Source: Nematostella vectensis
Taxonomy: Eukaryota > Cnidaria > Anthozoa > Actiniaria > Edwardsiidae
Length of the DNA: 64,000 nucleotides
NCBI RefSeq assembly: GCF_932526225.1
Contig: NC_064037.1
Location: 4,118,996-4,182,995 of the forward strand
Reading direction: 5' to 3'
Shown here: piece by piece, positions 11,476-23,003 of the stretch
Position numbering within the stretch: position 1 is the first letter of the stretch
How the letters are laid out: every line of letters begins with the position of its first letter
Made by a program: the position numbers and the translations under genes
The notes under the pieces: model-generated
Database searches by the model: none
What the model was told of the DNA's origin: nothing
The model's input: the letters and a program-made list of their open reading frames with translations, nothing else

Positions 11476-11927
11476 GCCGTCCGAAGAAGTCCACCTGTTA
11501 GGTCGCCATTTTGATTTCGCGCGCAATTTGAGGCTCAAGTATGCGCAACGCTAACTTGGTGAAAGTGTCTAGACTTGCTACCACAGGTAGACCGAACCGC
11601 GTAGGACAGTCAAATAATTAAGTGTTTGAGGAGCCAATATAAAGTTTGATGTAAAATTAACCCTGTAAACTCTAATCACCGCTAATTCTGATTGTTTTTG
11701 TCTCTATAGTTCGAGATGGTGCATAGATGGAGATAGTGCAATAATAATGAGTGGGAATACATCGATTTATTGTATGGATTATACGTTAAAGAAGCTAAAG
11801 CGGAGACAAATTTAGCTGTATACGATACTTGTTACAGTTGTTGCAAAATACCGTACAACAAATTATACAAGAACACTTAAAAGACTTCTCTGTCTTCCTT
11901 TTGACTCGGGTTGGCCGATAACAAGGC

Positions 11928-13451
11928 TCACTTGATAATACCAATACATGGATTGACCCGTTCCCACGGGTTGCCAGACACGATGTACTTCGCCAGAGGG
12001 TAGAGCAGCTGAACGGTGTAAAACATCAGGAACGGCAACGGATCATCCGCATCCCAGACTGCCTCACGGCCGTGCCACAATATCTCGACAAAGTGCCCAG
12101 GACCGATTTGACCAGAGCAGAGCCTGAACACTTCCTGGTATAACCAGTACACGTGAGGTGTGTCCAGGGCTGGCTCTAGCGGGATCGAGACACCTTCCTG
12201 GACGCTGCCTGGCTCTAATACTTCCTGGATAATAGAGGCAAGCCTCGGGTCTTGGCCGTACGAGACGATGGAGGAGTGAAGCCTTGGGTTGCATTCGATG
12301 CAGTAGACCTGCCCCGTCTGAGAATCCTGAATAAAGTCGAAGCACAGGAACCCCGTGATGTTCATCTTGGAGCAGAACCTCATCGTCCAATCACGGATGT
12401 CAGGGTGACTTATGACGTCGTAGTCTATATGGATACTAGAGCAGGGGCCAACTTGGATTGCTAGTACCTGGCCTTCACGGCACAACGCATTCGAGAGGAA
12501 CTGGGGACCGGAAATAAACTTGCACACAAAGAAAGCTTCGCGGGTCAGCTGTCCTCTGATCTCCTCCGCGTAATTATTGAAGGCTTTCAAATCATGAGGG
12601 ATGCGCGTGAAGCCACTCCTATAACGTGTAAACGGGACGGTGATTACTGGTTTCATAAAATAGTGAGAGTCCTTGAAAATCCCTTCATCTCTGAGTTTCT
12701 GCAAATCTTCAACGCAGTGCACGACATGGAAATCCGCCACAGGTAGCCCAAGCTCGCGGCATTTTGCCGAGAAGGTGACCTTATTATCAAGCAACTTCGC
12801 CAACGCATGGTCTCCGAAACTAAGCGTCTTGATGTTGGGCCTCACACGCGATAGTATCTCTTGTACACGAGTGTTCGGTACAGCAGACGCTATATGGCTT
12901 ACGGGAATAAACCAGTCAATATTCTCATCCATCGCCAGTTTGACCATGGCATCAATGTATCTTTGTTCGGTCTTTTGGTCTTCAGTAATCCCTGGGACGT
13001 AAGCCATTCGGTCCACGTATTTCGACCACTGTACGCCAGTGTAATAAAGCGGCTCAAAGTCTGCAACAATAATTGTATGTCCCGCTCTTGCTAATATCCT
13101 GGCTACATGTAGTGTCTTCGAAAATGGACCAGTCGCTATCAGAACGGTGCGACGCTGTCCCTCTGGAAGCTTTCTAAGTCTCTTCGGATCACCACTGAAA
13201 AACTCCTTGGTTTTACCGACTATCCACATAAGCACAGTGAGGCCCAGAACATGTGGACTGCAAAGTGCGACAATGGTAAAATACAAGCAGCTTTTTACGG
13301 TGTAGTAAAGGGATGGTGTCCCGTGATAATAGTAGGAATCCATGGCCACAGCATAGAATTGAACAGACTTCACAATGCTCGTAGAATAAGCGACTGTGTA
13401 TGACACAACAGGCTTCACAATGCTCGTAGAATAAGCGACTGTGTATGACAT
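11928..13451 (-). CDS. MysC-like ATP-grasp ligase with N-terminal membrane segment
   Basis: A single uninterrupted 507-aa ORF. An N-terminal hydrophobic region (about residues 45-85) is followed by a nucleotide-binding pre-ATP-grasp fold (TVLIATGPFSKTLHVARIL, then FIPVSHIAS), LLDNKVTFS at the start of the ATP-grasp domain, and the metal-binding GFLCFDFIQD and IECNPRLHSS. After it come HVYWLYQEVFRL and WDADDPLPFLMFY. This order is what I know from MysC, the ATP-grasp enzyme that joins glycine to 4-deoxygadusol to give mycosporine-glycine, a UV-screening compound. That function here is inference by family resemblance; other carboxylate-amine ligations are possible. The first 30 residues contain a perfect 15-codon tandem repeat (SYTVAYSTSIVK twice), 45 bp at about 13372-13461. 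The gene has no introns and no neighbouring mycosporine genes in the window. Confidence 0.8.
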   Translation of the reverse strand: MSYTVAYSTSIVKPVVSYTVAYSTSIVKSVQFYAVAMDSYYYHGTPSLYYTVKSCLYFTIVALCSPHVLGLTVLMWIVGKTKEFFSGDPKRLRKLPEGQRRTVLIATGPFSKTLHVARILARAGHTIIVADFEPLYYTGVQWSKYVDRMAYVPGITEDQKTEQRYIDAMVKLAMDENIDWFIPVSHIASAVPNTRVQEILSRVRPNIKTLSFGDHALAKLLDNKVTFSAKCRELGLPVADFHVVHCVEDLQKLRDEGIFKDSHYFMKPVITVPFTRYRSGFTRIPHDLKAFNNYAEEIRGQLTREAFFVCKFISGPQFLSNALCREGQVLAIQVGPCSSIHIDYDVISHPDIRDWTMRFCSKMNITGFLCFDFIQDSQTGQVYCIECNPRLHSSIVSYGQDPRLASIIQEVLEPGSVQEGVSIPLEPALDTPHVYWLYQEVFRLCSGQIGPGHFVEILWHGREAVWDADDPLPFLMFYTVQLLYPLAKYIVSGNPWERVNPCIGIIK

Positions 13452-13461
13452 AACAGGCTTC
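13372..13461 (-). repeat. In-frame 45-bp tandem repeat at the start of the ATP-grasp gene
   Basis: ACAATGCTCGTAGAATAAGC occurs at 13372 and 13417, period 45. On the coding strand it duplicates SYTVAYSTSIVK plus three residues near the N-terminus and also repeats the start-codon context, so translation could begin at either unit. Confidence 0.85.
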
Positions 13462-13838
13462 TTCGAGACATGTGACTTTATCTTAAATTATAATTTAATT
13501 TTCTGCATATTGAAATTGAATAAACATATATTGCTTTTGTCTCGTTGTCTGGAGTTGCCATACAGTAATCCATTCAGAATCTATTCCGAATAGCACCTTA
13601 GTACTCTAAAAACTCATAGAACTCTTATATTAACGGTAAAGAGACATACAGGTCCAGGATATCTATGTACGTTCAGTTTCGAACTAATCGCAACACGATT
13701 TTTCTAAAGGAAAAGAAAAACAACACAGCCATTCAGGCGAAACATGCCGAAGGTGACTGGCATTGGTCGGTGACGGTCGGAAACTCATCGGGGGATCTTT
13801 CAGCATGGTAAGATCAGAGGATGCCTCTTTCAAAAGGA

Positions 13839-14466
13839 CAAGTTTGCTATGTAATGTCAAATAAAATATGCACCGAATTGTGTCGCATTTCTATATATTT
13901 TTATGAAGGAGGTAATGATATAAAGGATGTCCGTATCCCATATTCCCATGCGAGCAATTGTTTTATTTGAAAAGGACCATGCATTAACTCGAAAGAGCCA
14001 AGTGATTAAGTCATCAGCATGAACAAATATACCTATGGTATGAAAGTATTAAATGAAACTTAACATTAGAGAGATTAGCATACGGCGCTATGGCGGCCTG
14101 ACGCGTTTAAAGTAGCGAAATTAGTCTGTATTCGTTCGTCTCGGATGTTAAGCAAGTTTGCTATGTATTGTCAAATAAAATATGCACCGAATTGTGTCGC
14201 ATTTCTATATAATTTTATGAAGGAGGTAATGATATAAAGGATGTCCGTATCCCCTATTCCCATGCGAGCAATTGTTTTATTTGAAAAGGACCATGCATTA
14301 ACTCGAAAGAGCCAAGTGATTAAGTAATCAGCATGAACAAATATACTTATGGTATGAAAGTATTAAATGAAACTTAACATTAGAGAGATTAGCATACGGC
14401 GCCATGGCGGCCTGACGCGTTTAAAGTAACGAAAATAGTCCGTATTTGTTCGTCTCGGATGTTAAA
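13839..14466. repeat. Tandem duplication of a 314-bp unit
   Basis: CAAGTTTGCTATGTA begins at 13839 and again at 14153. The two units agree over nearly their full length, including GAAGGAGGTAATGATATAAA and ACGGCGC(T/C)ATGGCGGCCTGA, and end in TCTCGGATGTTAA. I see no ORF in it. High identity points to a recent event. Confidence 0.9.
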
Positions 14467-14579
14467 CTTTATTTACCCTTTAGGCTAAGCTAGTTCTAAT
14501 TACAAAATTGTTTATACACATAATGTAGACTGTAATATCAAAACAATGTACAAATGATGACCAGGGACGTAACAGTTTT

Positions 14580-15740
14580 CTGCTGCAGGGGAATCAACCC
14601 AACACGCAATCGCCTATATTATTCACCTAGCCCTAGAGGCTTTGGACAATGGTAGCTGTAGTATAAGTCTCTTTTTTGCGAATTTTAAAAAAGGTTTCGG
14701 CCTGATTGACCATCACGTTCTTCATCGCAAACTGAGTAATTTTAATTTACACCCATGTCTTGTTAGGTGGATTGCTGCTTTCCTCCAAGGCCGTTCGCAA
14801 TCAGTTCGCATAGGCTCTGCTTCATCGGTTGTTCGCTACCTTAATGGAGGAATTCCCCAGGGTACAAAATTAGGGCCTGTTCTCTTTTCTATCATGGTAA
14901 ATGACCTTGTTTCTAAGTGGGCAACGCGTACCAAATATGTAGATGACTTGACAGTCCTGGAGATAATCCCAAGGAACTCGCCATCTTACATGAAATACAT
15001 TGTGAATGACATTCAGGATTTCGCTTTCAGTAACAACATGAAATTAAACCCGGCCAAGTGTAAGTCGATGTCGATTGACTTCCTTGATTACAATAGTTGT
15101 ACGTATCCCCCCATCACCACCGGTGGTATCCTCATTGAACGTGTCAAGTCATTTAAACTACTCGGTGTCTATCTTTCTGAGGACCTGTCATGGGGGATCC
15201 ACTGCGACTATATAATCAAGAAAGCCAACCGACGATTATATGCTTTAAGAACACTTAAGAAATGTGGTGTATCCGTAGAAGATATGGTAACTGTATACTG
15301 CTCACTAATTCGATCTGTCACTGAATATGCCTCAGTCATTTTTTCAAATATTCCGTGTTACCTCTCTGAAGCCCTGGAAAAGATCCAGAGGAGAGCACTT
15401 AAGATAATTATGCCTGGTTGCCAATACCAGGATGCTCTGCGGCTGTCTGGCCTCCAGACACTAGAGGAACGTAGGCATCTTGCATGCGAGGCCTTCATGA
15501 AAAACTTGAATCGCCAGAATCCGCTTTACCATATAGCAGATAGCAGAAGATCGAGAAAAACTAACTATTACTCGTTAAGACACCAGCTGACGCATAGATT
15601 TAAGAAATGTCACACTAAACGTTTTTCTGAATTTGTCACTGTTAAATATTTGTATTGTTTGAATTAGTAAATGTTGCGCTTAGCCTGTAATTCAGCTCTC
15701 ACGCTGCTAAAGGTTAAATAAACATATCTATCTATCTCGA
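14580..15740 (+). mobile_element. 5'-truncated LINE with reverse transcriptase and TCTA-repeat tail
   Basis: The ORF 14642-15667 (341 codons, frame extending upstream to about 14600) contains RT motifs: NGGIPQGTKLGPVLFSIMVN, the catalytic KYVDDLTVLE, MKLNPAKCKSM and SFKLLGVYLSEDLSW, then the C-terminal RRALKIIMPG. The catalytic loop is V-DD, intact. The N-terminal fingers and endonuclease are missing. The 3' end is GGTTAAATAAACATA followed by (TCTA)n at 15726-15736, the simple-repeat tail seen in several LINE clades. An apparent frame change near 14600 precedes the ORF. The copy is 5'-truncated and not autonomous. Confidence 0.88.
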
Positions 15741-15747
15741 AGAAATA

Positions 15748-15830
15748 TCGGGGGGGGCACGATACAGAAACATAAAAAAAAATATTGGGGCGGCACAGCC
15801 ACACCCCTACTGGTCATTTCCTTATAATTT
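15748..15830. repeat. Interspersed repeat, copy 2 (CACGATACAGAAACAT)
   Basis: GGGGGGGCACGATACAGAAACAT followed by AAATATTGGGG, a short spacer and CTACTGGTCATTTCC. It parallels 11170-11250 and abuts the LINE tail. Confidence 0.5.
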
Positions 15831-16498
15831 TTGTACATATTTGGCAGGAGACACATGTCCCCGTACCCCACAAGATTGCATTGCTCAATAGACACCGACA
15901 ACATGTACAAATGCAAATGTTGACACTTGATTTAGCAATAACAAATTCTCTTTACAGAAATCCTATATAATTTTTAGCAAGAGATGACATTGCTCAACAG
16001 AGCTGAAAAATCATTGTAAGGAAACTTTGTTTGCTTGTTGCACTTTACACATAACTTCATGCTTCCAAAAGCTGGGGTACCACTGATTAGAACTTGGTAT
16101 TACCTTCGTATATGGCAGAGTGACCACAAGATGCAAAGATATAGGCGTGGCCCTTAGAATAAAAAAACTGTGCCATGAAGGATAAAGCCAATTCTACACA
16201 TGGGAGATGAAATATTCTGTGTGAATCCTTGCATATTTTTCTTATTACATTATAATATCTTTGCTAGCAATAACCTGTACTATTTCTCATTTTTATATTC
16301 AAACTCGTTGTCCTCAGCAAAGAATACGATTGGCTCATATGAAGTGACTTTAGGTTTGGGCTGACCAGTGGCTTGATTGGACTGCAAAAGAACCAAAATA
16401 TTCCTTCAGAACGTGTGCACCCTTACCATAAACCCAATGTTCTGACAAATTATGACTCAATGACAGACCCCCTTAGTGTTTTTGACTCTAAGCAGAAA

Positions 16499-16997
16499 AC
16501 AAGGACTGTGTCAAGTCCTTGCTTTGTTGTTTATTTTTTCTTGGTTAGAACAACACTAGTGAAACTAGAGACTCCTCAGGGAATCAAGGACTCTGTCAAG
16601 TCCTTGCTTTATTTTTTTTTTTCTTGGTTAGAACAACACTAGTGAAACTAGAGACTCCTCAGGGAATCAAGGACTCTGTCAAGTCCTTGCTTTGTTGTTT
16701 ATTTTTTCTTGGTTAGAACAACACTAGTGAAACTAGAGACTCCTCAGGGAATCAAGGACTCTGTCAAGTCCTTGCTTTATTTTTTTTTTTCTTGGTTAGA
16801 ACAACACTAGTGAAACTAGAGACTCCTCAGGGAATCAAGGACTCTGTCAAGTCCTTGCTTTATTTTTTTTTCTTGGTTAGAACAACACTAGTGAAACTAG
16901 AGACTCCTCAGGGAATCAAGGACTCTGTCAAGTCCTTGCTTTATTTTTTTTTCTTGGTTAGAACAACACTAGTGAAACTAGAGACTCCTCAGGATGC
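16499..16997. repeat. Minisatellite, six units of 81-85 bp
   Basis: CTTGGTTAGAACAACACTAG recurs at 16540, 16623, 16708, 16791, 16872 and 16953. Units also share GAAACTAGAGACTCCTCAGG and CAAGGACTCTGTCAAGTCC and differ mainly in the length of a T-rich run. It lies just 3' of the last CUEDC1-like exon. Local ORFs here are by-products of the repeat. Confidence 0.95.
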
Positions 16998-17088
16998 CAT
17001 GGACATGTAAAACAGGGACTCCCCCCCCCCTTACTCCAAATGGCTGTGACATACTAAATAGCTCCACAAGCATGACGTTGTGGTACTA

Positions 17089-17203
17089 TCAAGTGACTAC
17101 CTATAAAGTGACCACCCATCAAGTAACCAGCTGTTAAGCAACCACCCGTCAAGTTACCAGCTATTAAGTGACCGCCCATCAAGTGACCACTTGTTAAGGA
17201 ACA
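17089..17203. repeat. Degenerate tandem repeat, about 19-bp half units
   Basis: CATCAAGT(G/A)ACCA and (T)GTTAAGCAACCA style units alternate about six times. It sits immediately downstream of the stop codon of the CUEDC1-like gene, probably in its 3' untranslated region. Confidence 0.7.
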
Positions 17204-17218
17204 AACCTCTGATTCATA

Positions 17219-20200
17219 TCATACCATGTGTGCCCTTGAGGCCAGATCTGAGTCATCCTCAGCTTTCTCATCCATTATCTCTAGTCGCCCTGCTCCCATC
17301 ACATTTAAAAGATCATCTGAAACATGATTAGTGAACTGTACATTAACCAATCAATATTTGTTTTGATACTAGGTAATGTCCCTTATAAAATACAAACATA
17401 AACTACGGATTTCTAACCCCCTTTCCATTATGAAATGAAAATGGTCTTCAGTTGTGTTTACCTAATTCAAAATTCACCAGCTTCATAGTATGAAATCCTC
17501 TTAGGGAATTTTATCAACACTAGACAAACTAGTGTGTGCATTAAATTGCACATTATTTCATGTATAAGTTGTAAAACTTGTATTGTATTTCACTTGGTTA
17601 TTATACTGTATATCAGTTACCATCATCGTCATCCTCATAGTCTTCCAGAAGATTTGCTGTTGATTGAGAGCTTCCATTGATTAAGCTAAGAGCTAAGTTA
17701 AGAAATTAATGTATAAAATGGAATTACAGATACTGTATAGAATATGGTATGCAGCCAAATAAATCATTTAAAGCCATATTTTAGGTATGGCATATTTGTA
17801 GATTTGACCACTTAACAGCCAACCAACAATAACTTTGTCTGGATCACATAACTCTTAAGAGCAACATGCCACCATCAAGGGTACATCAATAGGGTGTGTC
17901 AATATGGTGTAACAATAGGGTGTTAGTGGAAATGCAATTAAGGATACCGTAGACCCAAGCAGTAATTACCCCGATCGCCCCGGCAAAATGTTGTCACTAA
18001 AGCAAATGACAACAAACTATATATTAAATTAAAGCTTAATGATTGTGCTTGCTTTTGCCTGGTCCAAAGTGCGAAGTCGAGCAATTTTAAACATGCGAAT
18101 TATTTATACACACCAAAAGTGTAACCTCCCGGGATCTGCTTTATATCTTTCGTCATGTACTGAACTGACAAACCGTGTCTACATTTGACGTAATACAGCC
18201 GCGTTTATTAATGATCAAGGGTCAAAGTCAGGTGTGGAATAATTTTGCTTCTTTGGCTACAACGTGCTAATTAAATCCGTAGCAAAAAAGCTATTAATTA
18301 TCTGTGGGACGGTGTGACAGAACAATATCTATACTAGACGCTTGCCAAGTTGTGTGAGAATCGGGCATTTAGAAGTGTACCTTTAATTCACATATTTAGA
18401 GTAAGATGGGGTGAAATTTGATTGCGAGATATGAGGGATTAAAGTTGTGTAAAGATTAGAGGCAGCATGACAGTAATGTCAGACGAAGAGCAAATAAAGC
18501 AGCGTATGGCAACCAATCACATTGCACACTCTACTTGCAGTGGGAAAACTCTTAGGCGCTCAAATGTCATAGCACTAGTCGTGCAAGTGAAGGAAGATGC
18601 CTAGACCGAAGCTTGCTTGCACTGAAGAAAAGAAGAGTGCGGAAAACTTAAAAGACTTTCTTCCTTGCTTAGCCTTCTTCGAAGGAAGCCGAGGATTCTT
18701 ACATAATCTTGGTTTTGTTTACAACTATGCAAAATTTAGAGTAAACTAAGTTGATATAAATACAGATAAATCTCGGATAAAACATCGATAATGATACAGA
18801 CGCGCTTGTATGCTAATTAGAGGGAAAAGCTGTAAAACTAAGTTCCCCTGATGTTGATACCTGGACTTTGAGCTAAGTAAACAGGATTATGGGATTATTG
18901 ACACCTTTGAGAATCGTTCGAATTCGGTTTTTCTTGAATATCTTGGCGGAGTTTTTAAGATTTTGGTGGGCTTTTTTTTGCTAACATCTAGAGTGTGCCT
19001 ATTGACATTGCATGGCATAATAAAAAAAAATTCACACGAAATAAAGCCATTTGGGTCTATGGCATTGTTAAGTTTTACTAAAGAGGATACTTGACTTGTT
19101 GAGTGTTTTTCTTCCTTTGGAACACTCTTGCTATCTTATCAAACTTCTTTCTTGTGCCTGTTGATAGAGAGGTAAATAAATACTATTCAACCATTTAATA
19201 GAAATTATTGTTATTCAAAGCCAGGTAAAATATTCTTAAAATAAAAAGTGAGATACTGATGTATCTAAATTGCCCTTGGAGTTCTTTTCTCCTCCCTTAC
19301 CCTCGCTATGGATGAAACCCTAAGCTCAAGGGATCCCTCACAATACAGACAAGCCCCTGTCTACAGGCGAACACCCTGGCTACAGATGTACTCCAAACTT
19401 AGGGAGTGCCCAAGCTACAGGTTTAGCTCCCTGTGTACAAGCAAATGCCCTTGCCACAGATGAACCCCAAGCTCAAGGGAGCTCCAAGCTAGGGTCAGTA
19501 CGCAGCTCTTACAAGCTGCAATTTGATTGGGCAAATGAACAATATCAGCACCTCGACACAAAGAACGAGAAGAATAGAGACAAAAGAACTCCTTTGTAGA
19601 GCAAAGATAATAGGAGACAAAGCAGCTGCGTACTTACTCCAAAGCTACAGGCACCCTTGCTAAAGATGAACCTCCGAGATTGAGGGAGGCCCCAATATAC
19701 AGGCAATCTCCTCTGTAAGCCCCCTTTTTACAGGAAAATACACTGGCTTTAGATGCCTTTTGAAAAAGAACCTCATTTTAGTAAGGCAACTTACTCTTGC
19801 CCATGTGTCTTAGCTTCTCCCGTAGCATGATGTCATCATGGTGGGTGTGGGGTGTTGGACTGGCAGTAGCACCAAGGCAGGGTGCTGGATCAGATCGCAC
19901 CTCATCATTATGATCACTTGTGCTCACTGAAGCTACATCTATTTTCCATTAAGTAATAATAACAAACAATGTTAGTTAAGATGGAGATACTCAGATGGGT
20001 GCACGGATGAAAGGTTATTGAAAATGAGACTTTTAAAGGCCAATACATATATCTTTTGGAAGCATTACATTCAGTACTTGTTTTACATACTATAGCTATA
20101 GCTATACTTACACTACACTATATAACTGTATTTACTGCCTCCTTTTTCTCTTTTCCAGAGATTTTGGCAATCTTTAATTTTTTTGAGGAGTTTCACTAAT

Positions 20201-21744
20201 GGCATTTCCTTTCATAGATCAAAATATTTTACTAGCACAAATATGTTATGATGAAGGTATTACCAAACTAGTACTCACACGGTGAGCTGACAGGTGTTGG
20301 TAGGGTGTCTGGTAGTGGTGGCGCAGGAAGTGATGGAACACTTGATGGAATTTGTGACGTAGCACTGGCATTTTTACTGGATAGCTGTGTCTGTTGTCTG
20401 TCTGTTAGGTGGGATCAGATATGTTGGGGCTTTGTTAACAAGTATGAGGGACAGGTTAGGGGAAGTTAGTGCATGCAATTATAATAAAATGCCACTGTAA
20501 TAGCAAATGGTAACAGCATTTTTCGGCATAAGGTACCAGCCTCTGAATTGATTGAGTACAAAACTTTATTTGCAATAAACTGAAATGACAGTATGGGTTA
20601 AGTTGAAGGGAAACTGTGAGAATGTCAATGCAAGCTAAATAAAATGAAGATTTTTACCATTCAAGTGATGCTGTTCGCCATAGTAATGGGGGTGGAAGGG
20701 CAAACAAATTATAGGCAAAAAGTATATGTGTAGGGAATTGCTTCAGAAAATCTCTACTTCATATTTTAGAAAATCTAGAACAAATGTCATACAATTTTGA
20801 TGAGCATGAATAAGAAATGTGACACTGAATTTGGAGGGTTTTCTACACAATTACATCAGTGATTTCTCCCTATTAAGGATTTATTGTGGAGGGAAATTTT
20901 TGGCGCTGTTAATGATGATGATTGAAGTACGGCAAAAGAATATAAAATGACTGACAAAGTGTCAATACACGTCATAACAAATCTAACAACTATGATTTAC
21001 ATATTTACTAAATGATTAAATAATTCTCAAAATCTATCCAGTTTAAAACCTATAAGAAATAGAAACTGAGAATGAGTTAAAAAAGGACCAAATTTTATAT
21101 ATATTTCAGATAAACTGACCTTTTTCGAGTGACATCATAAAATCGGAATTGTGTCGAAGCTCACGCATGAACTCTTCATTCTGTAGAATCATGGCGAGTT
21201 TTTCGTCTTCAAGAAATTGCTCCAAATCATGCTCGGCAGTGGTCTGTTGTTTAGGAGTAGTTTGGCTAGGAGGGTTTGGGTGAACTCTTGCTTGCATTGA
21301 AGAGGGGCCGAGTCGTAAGAAGTCATCTGGCAAAGTACCAAGTAATGGTGGATTCCATGCAGAATAAGGCCGAGCCGGCAGAGGCCTAGGCTCAGAGTCC
21401 TCCACATCTATTAACGCTCCTTCTCTAGGAGTATAAGCAGGCGGAGGTTCTTGTGTCTCGGTATCATTATAGGAAGGCAGAAACGGCAAATCAGAAGAAT
21501 TAGTAGAGTTCTCTCCGGAAACGGCGCCCATGGTCAAGAGTTGATCTATAGTCGCATCGACCAAACCATTATTCGCTCGTAAAACGGCTTCAATCACTTC
21601 ATCGTCCATTTCTGGGAACATTGACTTGAAGTCTTTCATGGCAGAGCCAAATTCTAGCTGTCTAGGGGAGCCTTGTTGCCCCGAAGAATTCCTCGGCGGC
21701 CGAGAACGTAAGCTTTGTCCCAAAGCAGGAGCGAAAGCCGCCAT
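17219..21744 (-). CDS. CUEDC1: CUE domain-containing protein 1 homologue (multi-exon)
   Basis: Exon 1 (21120-21744) starts MAAFAPALGQ and carries a CUE ubiquitin-binding domain (about residues 30-75: FKSMFPEMDDEVIEAVL, LVDATIDQLLTMG), a Pro-rich segment with PPPAYTP, then WNPPLLGTLPDDFLRL and NEEFMRELRHNSDFMMSLE, both conserved in CUEDC1. Further exons I can place with matching phases are 20279-20401, 19795-19938 (ending REKLRHMGKS), 19096-19157 (TRKKFDKIARVF), 17621-17692 (STANLLEDYEDDD) and 17219-17316 (ends AHMV, TGA). Between the fourth and fifth the phase is off by one base, so a small exon remains to be found in 17693-19095. Known: CUE domains bind ubiquitin; CUEDC1 is poorly characterised. 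The product is probably cytosolic. Intron sequence carries a degenerate tandem repeat and a small inverted-repeat element. Confidence 0.9.
19290..19740. repeat. Degenerate intronic tandem repeat (GCTACAGGC / CTACAGATG units)
   Basis: Within a CUEDC1-like intron, CTACAGGCGAACACCCTGG, GCTACAGATG and related phrases recur with AAGCTCAAGGGA phrases. The array is interrupted by the insertion at 19498-19634. Confidence 0.6.
19498..19634. mobile_element. Small inverted-repeat element (MITE-like), 137 bp
   Basis: AGTACGCAGCT at 19498 and its exact reverse complement AGCTGCGTACT at 19624-19634 bound a segment unlike the surrounding degenerate repeat, which resumes on the right. I could not define a target duplication. 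Confidence 0.55.
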
Positions 21745-22317
21745 TTTATAGTTTAAAACAGTGCCGACAATGAGACTATTCTTGGCGGTAAAACATAGAA
21801 AATCAATGTAAGATCCCTTTAAAACATGGTCTTTTTACCGCATAGAGCTTTCGGTGGGACTCCCACTAAGCATACCTAGGTATTTCAGATAAAAATGCCG
21901 GGTTTTCGCGGTACGTCGACAAAAGTAAAAGGAAAGTATCCGACACGGATTGTTTATACCCAGGCTACCGCGCTCTCCCTAGACCGAGGGGTCTGTGTCA
22001 TATCTCTACTTCCGGGTTTCTCAATCGCACGTGACATACAAAAATGTGAAATTAAATCTAAAAAAGTTAGTTGTCAATAGCTTCTGCTTGTTGGTGGGTG
22101 TCTCCAGGGTAAAAGCGATAGGGGTGCTTCTCAGCAAATTCAAAAACTACCTAAATACCTGTACTAAAAAATACCCCCAGAAACCCTAAAAAACTACTAT
22201 AACATTATTTAAATGTTTAATATTTTCAACTGAATTAGATTGGACAATTAGAGCATAGAAAGAAAATATGTGCCAGCTTTTAATGTTATCATTTTTAATT
22301 CTTACTTGACTTAAATG
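21745..22317. promoter_or_regulatory. Upstream region of the CUEDC1-like gene
   Basis: The 150 bp upstream of the ATG are moderately GC-rich and lack an obvious TATA box. The plus ORF at 21895-22080 shows no recognisable motif and is probably not coding. I cannot locate a transcription start. Confidence 0.3.
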
Positions 22318-22670
22318 CATACCTGTCAACTCTCCCGCATTAGGCGGGAGTCTCAAGATTTTGGACCCCTTCTCCCGCATTTAGGACAAAATATCACGCT
22401 TTTTAGCCTTTTTAGCGCTTCCGATAAATTATCCTATAGAAAAACGTCATTTTGCCTATTTTCTATTAAAGTATTTAAAATAATAATTCCCTTGCGCAAC
22501 GCAATTTATCTAACACCCTCGTGAGAATAGTGGATTTGTTTACAAGAGCTTTCTATACGGCAAACGCCTGCGAGGTTTACCCACCCCTCCCCCCAGAAAA
22601 TGAACATACCCCACCCCCACCCCCCCAAAAAATTATCAAGCCTTGAGATTCTCGGAGGTTGACAGGTATG
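22318..22670. mobile_element. Non-autonomous DNA transposon, CATACCTGTCAAC ends, TSD TAAATG
   Basis: The left end CATACCTGTCAACTCTCCCG and the right end ...GGTTGACAGGTATG are inverted repeats; CTCAAGAT and its complement continue the match inward. TAAATG flanks both sides (22312-22317 and 22671-22676), a plausible target duplication. The interior has no transposase. A longer relative with CATACCTGCCAAC ends is at 44730-46685. Confidence 0.8.
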
Positions 22671-23003
22671 TAAATGTATAACTCTATAACCAGAAAAAAA
22701 AACTCTGTGAAAACATTACAGGAAGTAACAGCATTAGGATGTTTCAATGTCTACCCTACATGAAATGTTCTTCTGTGAAGATAGAAAAAGTTTTGTTGTA
22801 TTTTGTATCATTTTGTAATACTATATTGAGTGTAAAAAAGCAAAACTTGTAATTAAATACATAAGTATTACCCGATGTCAAATAATATCTTATATAAGGG
22901 ACCAAAACTATAGAAAATTAAATAATTAGGTGTAGAATTAAACATTCTTTCTTGATCTGCGAATTCACAGAGCTTCTTCATCCTCTTCTTAATCTGCACA
23001 ATC

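Noticed and set aside
12252-13094. ORFs antisense to or out of frame with the ATP-grasp gene
   Set aside because: Shadows of an intact 507-codon frame with clear domains.
16373-17010. ORFs with repeated VRTTLVKLETPQGIKDSVK
   Set aside because: Translation of the 81-85-bp minisatellite; units differ in T-run length, so the frame is not kept across copies.
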